Assembly (NCBI GenBank): GCA_026260175.1
Contig: JAKCWW010005099.1
Coordinates: 3,710-31,819 of the forward strand
Length of the DNA: 28,110 nt
Direction of reading: 5' to 3'
DNA from: Reticulitermes lucifugus
Taxonomy: Eukaryota > Arthropoda > Insecta > Blattodea > Rhinotermitidae
Below the pieces are notes generated by a model, which was given only the letters and a program-made list of their open reading frames with translations, was not told the DNA's origin and made no database searches. Of the stretch, positions 1 through 9,614 are shown one piece after another. Numbering within the stretch: the first letter of the stretch is position 1; each line of letters begins with the position of its first letter. A program made the position numbers and the translations under genes.

Positions 1-75
1 AAACGATTATGTCAATGAAAAATTCCAATGACACCATCGAGAATCGAACCCGCGACGTTCCGGTTTGTAGCGTAG
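1..75 (-). repeat. SINE-A copy, cut by the window edge
   Basis: This is the tRNA-like head side of a SINE lying on the minus strand. The complement of a pol III B box (GGTTCGATTC on the minus strand) lies at 41-50. The adjoining sequence (spaced ATGTCAATGAAAAATTCCA and ACACCATCG) matches the SINE-A copies at 9627-9885, 11354-11649 and 20337-20602. The 3' body lies outside the window. Identification rests on matching within the window plus the B box. Confidence 0.8.
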
Positions 76-102
76 GGACAAAAGAGGTAGGACATAACAA
101 AA

Positions 103-485
103 GTTTGGAGAAAATTGCCCAATGAGGTGCTTTATGATTTGTACTCCTCACCAAATGTTACTACGTTAATCTAATAAAGGAAGTGAGAGTGGTATGGCAT
201 GTAGCACGCATAATAGAGAAGCGAAATACGTACAGGCTTTTGATGGTAAAACCTAAAGAAAAGAGGTATCTTTGAAGATTTAGGCATAAATGGAAGGATA
301 ATATTAAAATGTATCTGATTAAAGTAGGATAGGGAATTTGTAGACTGGATGTACCTCAAGATATGGATCAGAGGTGGGCTGTTGTGAACATTGCGAATGA
401 TCCTTTCTTGTTTCTAAATCGCGAATAATTTCTTGACTAACTGAGGAACTATCAACATCTCTGATGGACTCTGCTCTGTTAAGTG
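103..485 (+). pseudogene. LINE-P 3' end, copy a (reverse transcriptase C-terminal tail)
   Basis: This is a decayed 3' end of a non-LTR retrotransposon. Reading across frames gives VWRKLPNEVLYDLYSSPN, then a block resembling RNAYK..VGKPEGKRPLGRP..RW, then WKDNIKMYLIKVG, a DWI.LAQDRD-like block and FLTN. I recognise this order as the C-terminal tail and 3' flank of an abundant insect LINE. Several stops and frame changes interrupt it, so it is not functional. The 21 bases at 430-450 recur exactly at 1280-1300 in copy b. The clade cannot be assigned because the polymerase core is missing. Confidence 0.75.
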
Positions 486-1149
486 CTACATATAATAACT
501 TTCTTTGTTGGTAAATAACTGTGGAATATGCTATTTTGTTCAAGATTCTGTTTACCTTCCAGCCTGGATGGTAGCTGGTATTTGCACTGTGTAGACTTCA
601 CCGATGTTCTTCCTCCCATGAACTGTTATTTACGACTTCTCGGCAGTTATGAATGAGGACAGTGTTATTCGCACATCCGGCGCCAAATTTTACACACTTT
701 GGTTAGAGTGTACGTTCGTAGTAAGATATGCCTTTATTGTCACTGAAAAGGAAGGAAGTGAGTGTCTGGCATTATAAACGAATATTCCTTGAATACATGA
801 ATGAAGACGGGGAGAATGAATGGAGTATTTTGTCTCACTTTCACCTCACAATTCACTTCCTGCGATTCTTGACGGACAAGTGTACACTGTACAGCCATTA
901 GGTTCATCGGTTTATTATTCCTTCACTTTACAGGTCCCTTGCAGATTGTTATCAGCACCACATCAAGTAGCCATGTTATCCAAAGGATATCTCCGTCGCA
1001 TTTTCAAGGCTGTCGAAAGGAACTCAAAAGGAGCCTCGGAATCTCCAAAAGCAGAAACAGTAAATTTAAAAAAAGGCAATTCTTTTGGTAAAGGTAAATC
1101 GTGAAGTTGTGCTTGTGACTAAGCACCAGGCCTTGAAAAATTGAGAGGA
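486..1149. other. Unassigned stretch with one 94-residue open frame
   Basis: No recognised gene or repeat was found. An open frame at 820-1104 (+, 94 residues, starting MEYFVSLSPHNS) is not a family I know. It contains a run resembling a splice acceptor (pyrimidine-rich, ending TTTACAG near 931). Without a matching donor or homology it is best treated as chance. Confidence 0.4.
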
Positions 1150-1342
1150 ACAGATAGGCAAAGTCTTAAAGAAGATGGATTAAGTTTTTGACTGGATTAG
1201 CCTGGTTCAGGGTAAGAAAAATTGGTGAGCTCTTTTGAACGCAGCATTGAACGTATGGGTTCCCTAAAATGCAGTGAAATTCTTGACTAACTGAGGAACT
1301 GTTAGCTTCTCAAGGAGGACTGTACTGCATTGAGTTAGAGGG
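1150..1342 (+). pseudogene. LINE-P 3' end, copy b
   Basis: This is a shorter copy of the same LINE tail. It reads DWISLVQGKKNW, a stop, ALLNAALNVWVP, a stop, NAVKFLTN, a stop, GTVSFSRRTVLH. This corresponds to the DWI.LAQDRDRW, MNLRVP, NAG.FLT and VSFSRRTLLHGVS blocks expected of the family. It shares the exact 21-base segment 1280-1300 with copy a. Stops make it non-coding. Confidence 0.75.
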
Positions 1343-2140
1343 AAAAATTTCGTGCCTTATGTACCAAAAGACGCTGTTCAGAGAATAGCGGTACTGGATC
1401 ACATTCTGGAAGTCCAGGATTCTAATCTCGACATAGATTTCGGTTCGGGTTTATCCAGAAAAATTGATTTATATTACCTCGAATTATATGAAAACTGGTT
1501 ACTTCTATATCCTTTACAATTCAATATTCTTTATCTTACCACTTGACATTTTATGTATAATCCGAGCTACTGACAGTGTCGTTTATTTAACACATTCCTG
1601 AAGATGATACACTTGTGATCAGAAACCTCTTAATGTGAATATTTGAGCATCGACTTGGCTGTGGCGCTGTTAGTGATACTGTATTAGTGGTCAGTGTATA
1701 TTCGCCGAACCTATTAAAAGTCTTTCTTGTTATAAGAAGATGTGTTTCACGCTGAGCAAAGTAGAGTGTAAAGAATTCCTAAAAGCGATGGTAAAAGAGT
1801 CTGTAATATTGCATGAGTATGAACACCCGGTAAACTAGTGGCCAGGCCATAAAGTAAAGTGCAAACACATGCAAGGGGCTCTGAGCGGTAGACTTCACAC
1901 AGAGGGACTCTGCCCCATCCTTCCCATAACCTGGCTCAGGTAATCTTTACTAGGTGCAACAAAAAAGTTACCAACCGCAGATACCGACTTCGCAGAAAAA
2001 GTTCTCTGATGTTAAACACCTCAAGCGCTAAATATTCTGGATGTGTTCAGTGATTCTGTCTTTATAAATCTTGACTACAGAGGAATATACCCTGAAGAAA
2101 TTTGCATAATGAGGAACTTTCGAAGACCCAAGCGAAGGTG
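1343..2140. other. Unassigned stretch
   Basis: No gene was recognised. A 64-residue frame at 1352-1546 starts at a non-ATG codon and resembles nothing I know. The section 1830-1960 is richer in GC and could be an old SINE body, but no pol III boxes could be placed. The hammerhead-like motif at 1598-1627 is listed separately. Confidence 0.4.
1598..1627 (+). other. Hammerhead-like core motif, copy 1
   Basis: The order is CTGAAGA (1598-1604), a hairpin, then GAAAC (1622-1626). The hairpin pairs TGAT plus CAC with GTG plus ATCA around a bulged A and a TT loop. CUGANGA and GAAA are the invariant core strands of a hammerhead ribozyme, placed in the right order. The closing pair of stem II would be U-A instead of the usual G-C. 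I could not place a convincing stem I and cleavage site, so activity is not supported. Confidence 0.2.
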
Positions 2141-2141
2141 G

Positions 2142-2190
2142 AATAATAATAATAATTATTATTATATATTTATATAATTATAATTATTAA
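2142..2190. repeat. AT-rich palindromic simple repeat
   Basis: AAT units run into ATT units and form a self-complementary block, followed by TATA and TAATTA runs. It sits just before the LINE-Q fragment and could be the microsatellite tail of an earlier insertion. Confidence 0.8.
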
Positions 2191-2197
2191 AACAAAA

Positions 2198-2525
2198 AGA
2201 GAAAACATGCATACTGATAGATGTGGCAATATCAGCGGACAGGAATGTTACGCAAAACGAAGCAAAAAAGAAATTAAATACAAAGGTTTATGTATAGAAA
2301 AACAACGAATGTGGAACATGAAATGTATGATTATACCAGTAGTAACTGGAACTACCGGAAGAGTAACAAAAGTTTTAAAGAAAAATTTGGAAGCCATACT
2401 AGGAAAGCATTCAATAGATTCACTACAAAAGACAGCTCTACTTGGAACACTACACATAATACGGAAAGTACAGCAGTCTGAAATTTGAAGCGTTAGCGTT
2501 GGAGATCACCGTTGTTTTTAAGAGG
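2198..2525 (+). pseudogene. LINE-Q1 3' fragment (reverse transcriptase C-terminus)
   Basis: This is the C-terminal end of a non-LTR retrotransposon polyprotein. The frame at 2207-2488 reads KYKGLCIEKQRMWNMK, then IIPVVTGTTGRVTK, then LGKHSIDSLQKTALLGTLHI. This matches the LINE pattern KYK.L.IE.QRMWN.K, IPV..GATG and LQKTA.LGTAHI. Upstream, a different frame gives IDVAISADRNVTQNEAKKKL, so a frameshift lies near 2275. After the stop the sequence continues SVSVGDHRCF, resembling a SLSGGDHRWF tail. The element is broken and 5'-truncated. Confidence 0.75.
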
Positions 2526-2527
2526 AG

Positions 2528-2785
2528 AACCGTCTCAAAATCATTCAGAAAACACCTGAGCTACATAGCGGGAAAGCACGAAATTAAGGAACTACAGGAA
2601 ACAGCCATATTGGGCACTGCACACTTACTGCGATAAGTACTGACATACGAGTAAGAGTACGAAACATTCAATATGGAATAAGATTACATGTAGCATAAAT
2701 TGTAACTACAGAATAGCTGCAACACTATATACCCTAGACATGGTTTGTTTCTGGTATATAATTATGATTACCCTGCACAAAGTTG

Positions 2786-2816
<31 letters not shown>
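2528..2816 (+). pseudogene. LINE-Q2 3' fragment ending in a TAA microsatellite
   Basis: This is a second, divergent copy of the same C-terminal region, directly after LINE-Q1. It reads VSKSFRKHLSYIAGKHEIKE, then LQETAILGTAHLLR and a stop. An untranslated tail follows and ends in a (TAA)n run at 2786-2816, a typical LINE 3' terminus. The block repeats the role of residues 60-90 of LINE-Q1 (GKHSIDSLQKTALLGT against GKHEIKELQETAILGT). The two are therefore separate copies joined head to tail. Confidence 0.75.
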
Positions 2817-3239
2817 GCCTGCAGCTGTGGACTGGATTTATCTGGCTCAGAATAGTTTTCTCAGTCACATGAATATAACCCACCCTTTCTTAAGATTACA
2901 TTTAATAATATACTCTGACCTTTGCCTGGTCAGGTGGCAGGATAATCACTAGGTGACGAGTGAGAACGGATATGGAAAGAAACATTCGTGGCATAATCGA
3001 GATATTACCCCAGAAATTACTTGGCGACACTGATGAGGAGCACGAGAAACCGGTGCCAGAGCCGAGCTTCAAACCGGCCTTCAGTTGAACGACAGTGTAT
3101 AGTGTAAGAGCGACACTGTCACCCCGCGCGGTTTATATTCCTTTCAGTACTCCTTACAATATTTAGCAACCATTATTTGTGAGGACGCACAGATTGCGTA
3201 GGCCACATGCTGGACGTCCGAGGAATTCTTCTTCTATCC
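2817..3239. other. Unassigned stretch with an 8-bp inverted repeat
   Basis: No gene was recognised. The section begins with sequence reading DWIYLAQN, which could be a scrap of the LINE-P tail but is too short to call. GACAGTGT (3091-3098) and ACACTGTC (3113-3120) form a perfect 8-bp inverted repeat around 14 bases. Confidence 0.4.
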
Positions 3240-3450
3240 CCTGTAGAAGTAAGAGACTTTTATTTTCTCCGAAACGTCCAGACCTGCCCTGGAGCCCACC
3301 AAGTCTCCCATTCAATGGGTACAGAGGGGCCTTCTTAGGGAGTAAATCGGCCGCGGCGTGCAGCTGAGAACTCACCTCCTCTCGCGTCAGTTTAAGAATG
3401 ATATATCTCCACTCCCCGATATGTCTTCATGGTGTGCACAGAGAGAGCTT
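3240..3450 (+). repeat. SINE-B copy (body and tail)
   Basis: The order of short blocks matches the other SINE-B copies: GGAGCCCACCAAGTCTCCC, AATGGGTACAGAGGGG, TAAATCGGCCG, then ACTCACCTCC, TAAGAATGATAT and CTCCACTCCCCGATATG, ending near GTGTGCACAG. The tRNA-like head is missing or too worn to see. Opposed frames of 60-70 residues across this element are shadows of the repeat. Confidence 0.65.
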
Positions 3451-3694
3451 CGTTTTTACTTACGTCTTGTGTCAAAAAAACACGATTTTCTCCACCACAA
3501 ACCTAACAGACGACAAGTAAAACTCTCAAACATTCTCCGTTCTATTGCTAGGATTTACAGCAACTACCTGGCAAAGCGATGTGCAAATGATGCTCTAGAG
3601 TGTAGACTTTCTTTTTGTGATGCTTATCCTTATTTCGAATTAATGTTTTTATGTTAATAATGATTTTAATTTATTCCTTTTAGTATTATCCGTT
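3451..3694. other. Unassigned stretch between two SINE-B copies
   Basis: This holds the rest of a 99-residue open frame (3358-3657) that starts inside the SINE-B copy. It has no recognised domain. Nothing else was seen. Confidence 0.4.
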
Positions 3695-3965
3695 GTTTTA
3701 AAGGGCGGCCGGGGTAACGTAGCCCGTATAGCGACTCGCCACGAATTTGATAATTTGGGGTTCGAAACCTGGTGGGGGCGAGATTTTCCGTACTCGTTCC
3801 AATCGTCCCCGAGGCCCATCCAGCCTCTCGTAAAATGGGTAAGGGGTCTTTTTCCCGATGGTAAAGCGGCCTTATCGTGACGTTAATTATCCACCCCATA
3901 TAGGGCCGAGGTTAAAGAAGGGGTGGAGCTATACCTCTATAAATACTTCAGTGCTTTCACGGCGC
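3695..3965 (+). repeat. SINE-B copy with tRNA-like head
   Basis: This is the most complete SINE-B. A B-box-like GGTTCGAAACC is at 3759-3769, with an A-box-like TAGCCCGTATAGCG at 3720-3733. These spacings fit an internal pol III promoter. The body holds GAGGCCCATCCAGCCTC, AAAATGGGTAAGGGG, TAAAGCGGCC and the tail GCCGAGGTTAAAGAA and GGAGCTATACCTC. The tail recurs on both strands elsewhere in the window. The 3' limit is approximate. Confidence 0.75.
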
Positions 3966-4639
3966 CCTATAGGGTGAACTTTGTACATTGTTTTAAAGTT
4001 TCTTCTAATAAAGTTATGATACTAGCAAGGAAAGCAACCATACCGGGGGAAGGGGGGGGGAGAAAATGCATTTATGTTTGTTTACCAATATGTTTGTAAA
4101 TAAACATGCGGTACACACACATCGTTAAGAAATAAGTTATGAGAAGGTTACATTACACATCCATGCAAAATGAATCTGGCGGTTTTGCCTAACCATATCA
4201 AAGAAGGGCCATTGGTAACCAAGCTAAAACATGGTAGCAAATAAAATTGTAGGACAGCTGATGAACTTTGTAACCAAGGTAAATAGTAACCACAGTAACA
4301 ATGGTAATGTTGGTAAGGGGTGTAACAATGTTAAACAAAAGATAGTAACGCCAGTAACAAAAGTATTCGTAAAGGTACGTAGGTCATTACGTAAAATTTA
4401 TTTTATTTTTGTCCGATTTAAAAAAAACTGCATGTGTCGGAAAATTTTAGTAACAAATCCTCATTATCAGTTTTCACGGAAATCCTTAGATTTAGAATTG
4501 TTGAGACGTGTCTAAGCACAAACGAATAATCGATAGATAATGTTTAGTTACATCCGTTGAAAAATGGTTTCTAATAATATTAAATGTACTGTATTCATAG
4601 TGAAATTGTTGTTATTTCATTATAATCTAAATAATAGAC
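3966..4639. other. Stretch upstream of the hAT relic, with a hairpin and GTAAC-rich tract
   Basis: There is a G-rich run near 4046-4060. A 12-bp inverted repeat with one mismatch follows: ATGTTTGTTTAC (4074-4085) against GTAAATAAACAT (4096-4107). From about 4214 to 4380 the word GTAAC or GGTAA recurs many times at irregular spacing. A 94-residue frame (4231-4515) crosses this tract and is probably a by-product of it. This region may include the worn 5' end of the hAT element, but no terminal inverted repeat was found. Confidence 0.4.
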
Positions 4640-6381
4640 GAACAATGTCAAAACCAAAATATCTCATAATAGAAAACTTAAGATAGAATAAGAGGGTTTT
4701 AAGCTTTCACCAAAATTAGAATAAAAAGTTTGATGCACAAAAATCCAATCAGTATCGTACGTGTTTTGCCAAACGACTGTAGGCCTTTAAAACCATTGTA
4801 ACATTGAATTTCAGTTCGAAAAACACTACAAGTGAAAATACGTCACCTTTGCAGATAAAAGTAGATCCAATAAATTGTGCGAGTTAAAGTCGTTTTTAGA
4901 ATAGGACACGAAGTGTTCTGTAAAACCAATAAAAGAAATACGTGAGAAGTTAAAGCAATTCTATAACGGCTAATACAAGGACAGTTTATTCACGATTGTC
5001 TAAATAGAACAACTGAAACCACATTTCCACAAAAAGTACAAGAATTCAAAAGCAAAGCCTCCGTAGAAAAAGAGTATCAGAAATTAGAAAGAACATAGCA
5101 AATTATTCGAGGGGTAAATTAACATCGTGCAATAAGATTTTTTACGCCTCCTATATAGCAGTGGATAAAAACACATTTTTTAAAAATAGTGCTGAACTTA
5201 TAGGGTTTATTCGCCCTTTTAATTACTTTTTTATAATTGAAGAAATTTTGGAATTAATTTGTATGAATGGAATTAATACAGGAGAATATATTTTATGTCT
5301 TGTGGATAATTTACTGAAAAAATATGGACTTCCACTTAATAAATTTGCTTGTATTATGACTCACAGATTCCCTGCTCTGACGCGTATAGAAAACGGTCTT
5401 CGGGGAGGGGGAGTGGGCGGTGATAAATGTCACAATTTGCATTATCTAATAAGGAGACGTGTAGAAAAATAAAAAAAGGTAGCAGACTTAGTACGAACTG
5501 TCTCAATCCTTACCTTTATTCCTGCCCCAGGATTACGTCATCAATATTTTGCTTCTTCTGTTCTAGACATTCACATAGAATACGAGGATTTTTCACAGTA
5601 CAGTGAAGTTAGCTAGGTATCCTGCAACAAGTTGCTGAAAACTTTTGTGACGTGAGGAGCGGAATTATTATACCTTTGAAAGTGAATAAAGATGTAGGGG
5701 ACCTAAAATGTATAAAGAAAAAGGAAATCCGACTTTTTAATTACGATTACAGGAAATGAAAATGAATGAAATGCGAAACTAGACGGGAGAGAGAACTTTC
5801 TAACTTCATTTTATGGAAATATAAACACTCGTCAAATAACAATTCCGCTTTCAAAAAAATGCAAATAAAAATAAAAACATGCGTTTTAGAAAGTGCAAAT
5901 TTTTTAATTTTCGGAACTAAAATCTACGTTTCAACTTGCAGCCATCAAATATTCGATTCATGGGAATGGAATTTGAGAATCTATTTCGTGACTTTAAGGT
6001 TTATGAAATGAAATTTGCCATACTTATTGCACCTCATAAATTTGAAGCTAAGGAAACAGACGAAGACTTACAAATGGAGCTAAGAGAATTACATGGTGAT
6101 AAGTTCCAAAAAAATATTTAGTGACGTTAGAGTCCCAAGTTTATGTCTACTCACTTTCACATCAGTTTTCAAAAATTGTCCAGTTTCCCTACATAATTTG
6201 CGCGATATTTTGTGGCACATATTTATGTAAACAATTGTTTTCATTCATTAAAAGAAAGAACACGATTACATACACACTATTGTCGTCAATAATAAAAATG
6301 ACATCAACGAAAGATTTTAAACCTTACATTAAAAAGGTAAAAGGAAATAAAACGTTTACAGTTTCTGGAAAATCTGATTAA
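4640..6381 (+). pseudogene. Decayed hAT transposase, GTF2IRD2/ZBED-like
   Basis: The fragments lie in the order of a hAT transposase related to the domesticated GTF2IRD2, ZBED5 and SCAND3 proteins. From the N-terminus they are: a worn BED-finger tail (NIEFQFEKHYK, stop, KYVTFADK, about 4810-4860); FPQKVQEFK near 5030; AELIGFIRPFN followed by EEILELICMNGINTGEYI and GLPLNKFACIMTHRFPALT (5161-5400); VRTVSILTFIPAPGLRHQYF followed by YEDFSQYSEVS (5478-5610); EDLQMELRELHGDK (about 6060-6105); and the dimerisation end FCGTYLCKQLFSFIKRKNTI (6121-6381, ending SGKSD). In the family, the TDGAPAMTG-like segment carries a catalytic Asp; here it reads THRFPALT, so that residue is lost. Stops and frameshifts separate the pieces and parts are deleted. 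No terminal inverted repeats were located. Confidence 0.8.
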
Positions 6382-6471
6382 AAGGGGGTAATAAAATAGC
6401 AACCTAATAAGTAATACAACTTATTTTCATAAATTTAAATTTGGAATTACGGTAAAATAAAGCTGTGCCTA

Positions 6472-6605
6472 TGCAAGTCATGGAGGCACACGGGGTGGAG
6501 GTATAGCTCCATTCATTCTTAACCTTGGCACTACATGTAGTGAGTGGTTAGGTGCAGGCTTCGGCCTTTTTACTTCCGGGAACAGAGCCCCCAGTACCCC
6601 TTTAT
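6472..6605 (-). repeat. SINE-B 3' fragment
   Basis: The minus-strand tail of SINE-B is recognisable from GGAGGTATAGCTCCATTCAT, TTCTTAACCTTGGCACTA, and the CCCAGTACCCCTTTATA block. These are the complements of the body and tail blocks seen in the plus-strand copies. It lies about 90 bp after the end of the hAT relic and may have inserted into its 3' end. Confidence 0.65.
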
Positions 6606-6849
6606 AGTTTGTACTTAACAGGATATTGTTTTATTTATAGTATTTAAATTCTCATGGAATTTTTATAGTATTATACCTTCCCATTTATTTTTAAAAATTT
6701 CCTGCTCAACTTCAAATATCTTAGCTCACGGCGACCCTCACTAAACAACAGTCGTGACATGCTTGCTGTAATGTAAGAACATCGATTATGGGTTTTGGTA
6801 TCGAGATTCGGAAGAGAATATTTGGACGTAAGAGACAGATAACAGAAGA

Positions 6850-7226
6850 GTGGAGACGATTTCATGATGAGTAGCTTCATAATTTGTACCCTTCACCAAA
6901 TAATATTAGGGCTATTATTTCAAGGAAGACTAGATACGCGAGTCACAAAAAAAAATCTTTTAAGCAATTTGAAAATGCATGCGGAGTTATAATCGAGAAA
7001 CCTGACGGGAAGGATTTGTTTTGAAGACTTATGTATACGTGGTATTATAATATTAAAATGAATCTTAAAAAGTGCCAGAATGTGGATTTATCTAGCTAAA
7101 GTTAGAAAGTAGAAACAAGTTTCTGTGGACAAGGTATCAAGTTGTTGGATTCCACAAAACAGGCCAATTTTTTTAAGCATCCGAGCGACTACATTACTTT
7201 CAAAAGGGACCTTCTCCATGGAATTG
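6850..7226 (+). pseudogene. LINE-P 3' end, copy d
   Basis: This is the same LINE tail in the same orientation. It reads SFIICTLHQIILG-like sequence in one frame and TRYASHKKKSFKQFENACG, IIEKPDGKDLF and YYNIKMNLKKCQNVD in another, then GGACCTTCTCCATGGAAT near the 3' limit. The blocks match copy a (SSPN, VGKPEGKRPLGRP, DNIKMDL, RRTLLHG). Multiple stops are present. Confidence 0.7.
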
Positions 7227-7460
7227 GTTAGTTAGTTAACACAAAATGATGTAGGCTCCCATATTTTTATCTTGGCCTTTATATAATATTTGTCACGTAT
7301 AATATTATGATGTGTAATTTAATTATTAAGTCTTTATTAACTTATTGTAATTTAATAATTCTCTCATTTGAGACTGCACAATAATTAATATATCTGTACG
7401 TATTACAAATTCCTTGCTGTCGTACTTGTGATTAGTCTAAGCGATTTAGTTAAAATAAGC
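7227..7460. other. Unassigned AT-rich stretch
   Basis: This is AT-rich sequence with TTAGTTAG and TAATTTAA runs. No open frame or repeat was recognised. Confidence 0.5.
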
Positions 7461-7808
7461 TTATTTAATAGGTGTTGTCGAAAATATATTAATATGTTTT
7501 GCAGTATAATTTCTTGATCTTACTGCAAAAAAGTAGGCATTCCGTAACCTGTATATTCCATAGGGAAAGCCCGTCAATGAAGCTGGGCTATCAAGTGGCA
7601 AGTCTTTCATGCAGCCAGAAGTAAGGCTTACGTCCGCACAGCTCGGTATAAATGCTGAAGAATTTCGGGTTTTCGTGCTAATGGAGATCGTTATAAAAGG
7701 ACTGTTATTTTTTTCATCGTGTTGACATAACGAGTGTTTCCCACAAGCGCAGGTGCACGCAACAAAACAACAAGCATTTGTTTGAGTTCTCTCTGTTTGT
7801 ACCTTCAT
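7461..7808 (-). CDS. Unrecognised 115-residue open frame, doubtful
   Basis: This is the longest ATG-started frame that does not overlap a recognised mobile element. It carries a cysteine-rich stretch near the N-terminus (ACCFVACTCACGKHSLCQH, residues 12-30), but the spacing fits no zinc-binding family I know. There is no signal peptide or membrane segment. In AT-rich eukaryotic sequence a chance frame of this size is expected, and no promoter or splice context makes it convincing. It could equally be an eroded exon or repeat. Confidence 0.12.
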   Translation of the reverse strand: MKVQTERTQTNACCFVACTCACGKHSLCQHDEKNNSPFITISISTKTRNSSAFIPSCADVSLTSGCMKDLPLDSPASLTGFPYGIYRLRNAYFFAVRSRNYTAKHINIFSTTPIK

Positions 7809-8387
7809 TCCTTATTTAGGCTTTTCTTTTTCTTTTATTCTTTTTTTCATCTTCTTATTTTCTCCGCTGTTTAACAATCAGAGGAACCGCTTCTTTCCCC
7901 ATTAGCGGGTATAAACTGTGCAAGCGTGTAAGATACACCGAAATGACAAGCATGCATTATTATTTCTGTGGATGCTTATGGCCTCAAGTGACCTACTAGA
8001 TTGTAGCTCCCGTTACGACCACGATTTCACCTATTAGGCTATGGGAAGTAAGTTAAAATATAGATTTTCTTGTCTTAAATAGGAGAATCAAAACTAAGTC
8101 TTACATCTGTCAGAGTTTCATTTTACGCCAAGTTGTATCCGCGGATATCAGGTGATTTGTCTTTGCTTCAAGCGTTTGATTCGCATTTGATTGTTCTGCC
8201 CATTGAAATCTCATACTATTTATTTGATTGGTGTTTGTTATTGTGTACTGGTGTTTATCTCTTTCAAGAACGCCATAGCTGAGTATTCCGTATTTCATTA
8301 GGTATGCAACTCTACATATAATGGAAATCTGCATAGCAAGAAGTAATTTATGGGTCGGAGAAAGTCCGATCTTGTAAGGAGTGTCAT
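7809..8387. other. Unassigned stretch
   Basis: A pyrimidine-rich run (about 7815-7865) is followed by unremarkable sequence. A 74-residue minus-strand frame (8110-8334) is not recognised. Confidence 0.5.
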
Positions 8388-8388
8388 T

Positions 8389-8645
8389 CCTATAGCAGGG
8401 CCGACCTTAGACCGATTGGACCGATCTGACGCAAATGGGCCCCGCGCTTACGGGGGCCCCGCGCTCATGGGGGATTCACACATTAGTAATTTTTTTAAAA
8501 TTATAAAAAATTTATCATTTTAATTTTCATCCTAACTTAAGAAAATATATCACAATGCTAGTTCTCTTTTGCTGTGCACAATAAGGGGCCCGCCACAAGG
8601 ATCGCAATCGGGCCCCGCGTTTGCTAAGGCTGGCACTACCTATAG
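8389..8645. mobile_element. hAT-like MITE with target-site duplication
   Basis: This short non-autonomous DNA element lies at about 8396-8638. Its left end is CAGGGCCGACCTTAG (8396-8410), and the right end read on the minus strand is TAGTGCCAGCCTTAG, 11 of 15 bases alike. CCTATAG flanks it exactly on both sides (8389-8395 and 8639-8645). With one mismatch the match can be read as an 8-bp duplication, the size hAT transposases make. Both ends carry GGGCCCCGCG blocks just inside, and the centre is AT-rich without coding capacity. CAGGG ends and the duplication size point to hAT; the superfamily is inferred. Confidence 0.75.
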
Positions 8646-9614
8646 AAAACGTTTTTAGGCGCCTTCGCAAAATTGCAAAAAGCGAGCATTAGCTTCGTCA
8701 TGTCTATCCGTCCGTCCGCATGGAGCAGCATGCCTCCTGCCGGAAGGATTTTCACGAAATTTGATAATTGAGTATTTTTCGAAATGTTATCCAGAATATT
8801 CAAGATTCATTAAAATCTTAAAAGAAAAACAGGTACTTTACATGAAGAGCTATGTACATTTATAGTAATATCTCGCTGAATTCTTCTTAGAATGAGAAAT
8901 TTTTCAGACAAAAGTTGTAGAAAAACACAAAACACACATTTTATGTTCAATAATTTTTTTCCCCGCAAATCGTGCCTTTATAAGATAATGTTCAAAAATA
9001 TGATAGAGCCGGACATACCAGAGATGACAACATAATACGGCTCATGCACTTCATATGCTGGACAATTAAGGCTACAGACACACACATAATATGCAATACT
9101 TTGCCTTTTCACTGCAGCAATGTTTACGCGAACGCGCCTCAGTGTTAAGTTAATACTTACGTTGTCTTCCTTGTTACAAACCAATAAGGCTGTTTTGTCT
9201 AGAAGCTAAGGCACAGAACGTAACGTAGGACTACGAGTATATACTAATGTCCGGTCCCCACAATGCTGAAGCACAGATGATATAATGAGGGTTAAATTAG
9301 GTTTTCTTAATTAAGCATTAAGTCAAGAACACATATTGGGGTGGAGACTAATGCCACTTGGGCTTAGCGTGGACGTCAATACTTAGCTCGTTCCGGTCAC
9401 TTTGTCACTGAGTAGGAGGTAAGGTGGGTCTCTGTGCCAGGCGGAATATTTTGGTGAAGAGAAAGTTTCTTGTCTCTGCCAGGAATCGGAAAATGGTATT
9501 TCAGTAATCCAGCCAGTAGCCTAATCACTGTATTGCGTGAGTCATCTTCGCTCACGACATACAAAAATAAATAGGTTAAATGTCAAAAATTCTGTGAATA
9601 TATCTTATAGTGTG
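8646..9614. other. Unassigned stretch, probably including an old repeat
   Basis: At 8690-8780 there is a TCTATCCGTCCGTCCGCATG block followed by CGGAAGGATTTTCACGAAAT. I associate this arrangement with a repeat widespread in insects (TGTCCGTCCG followed by a GATTTTCACGAAATTTG-like stretch). The rest, including 9184-9610, gave no gene or repeat. A 68-residue minus frame at 8978-9184 is not recognised. Confidence 0.35.

Noticed and set aside
171-543. Minus-strand frames of 62 and 74 residues
   Set aside because: They are antisense to the LINE-P tail.
2817-2860. A seventh LINE-P tail (DWIYLAQN)
   Set aside because: Only eight residues match and the following sequence diverges at once.
3029-3053. 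CTGATGAGGAGCACGAGAAACC as a hammerhead ribozyme
   Set aside because: The two core-like strands are present, but the bases between them do not pair to form stem II.
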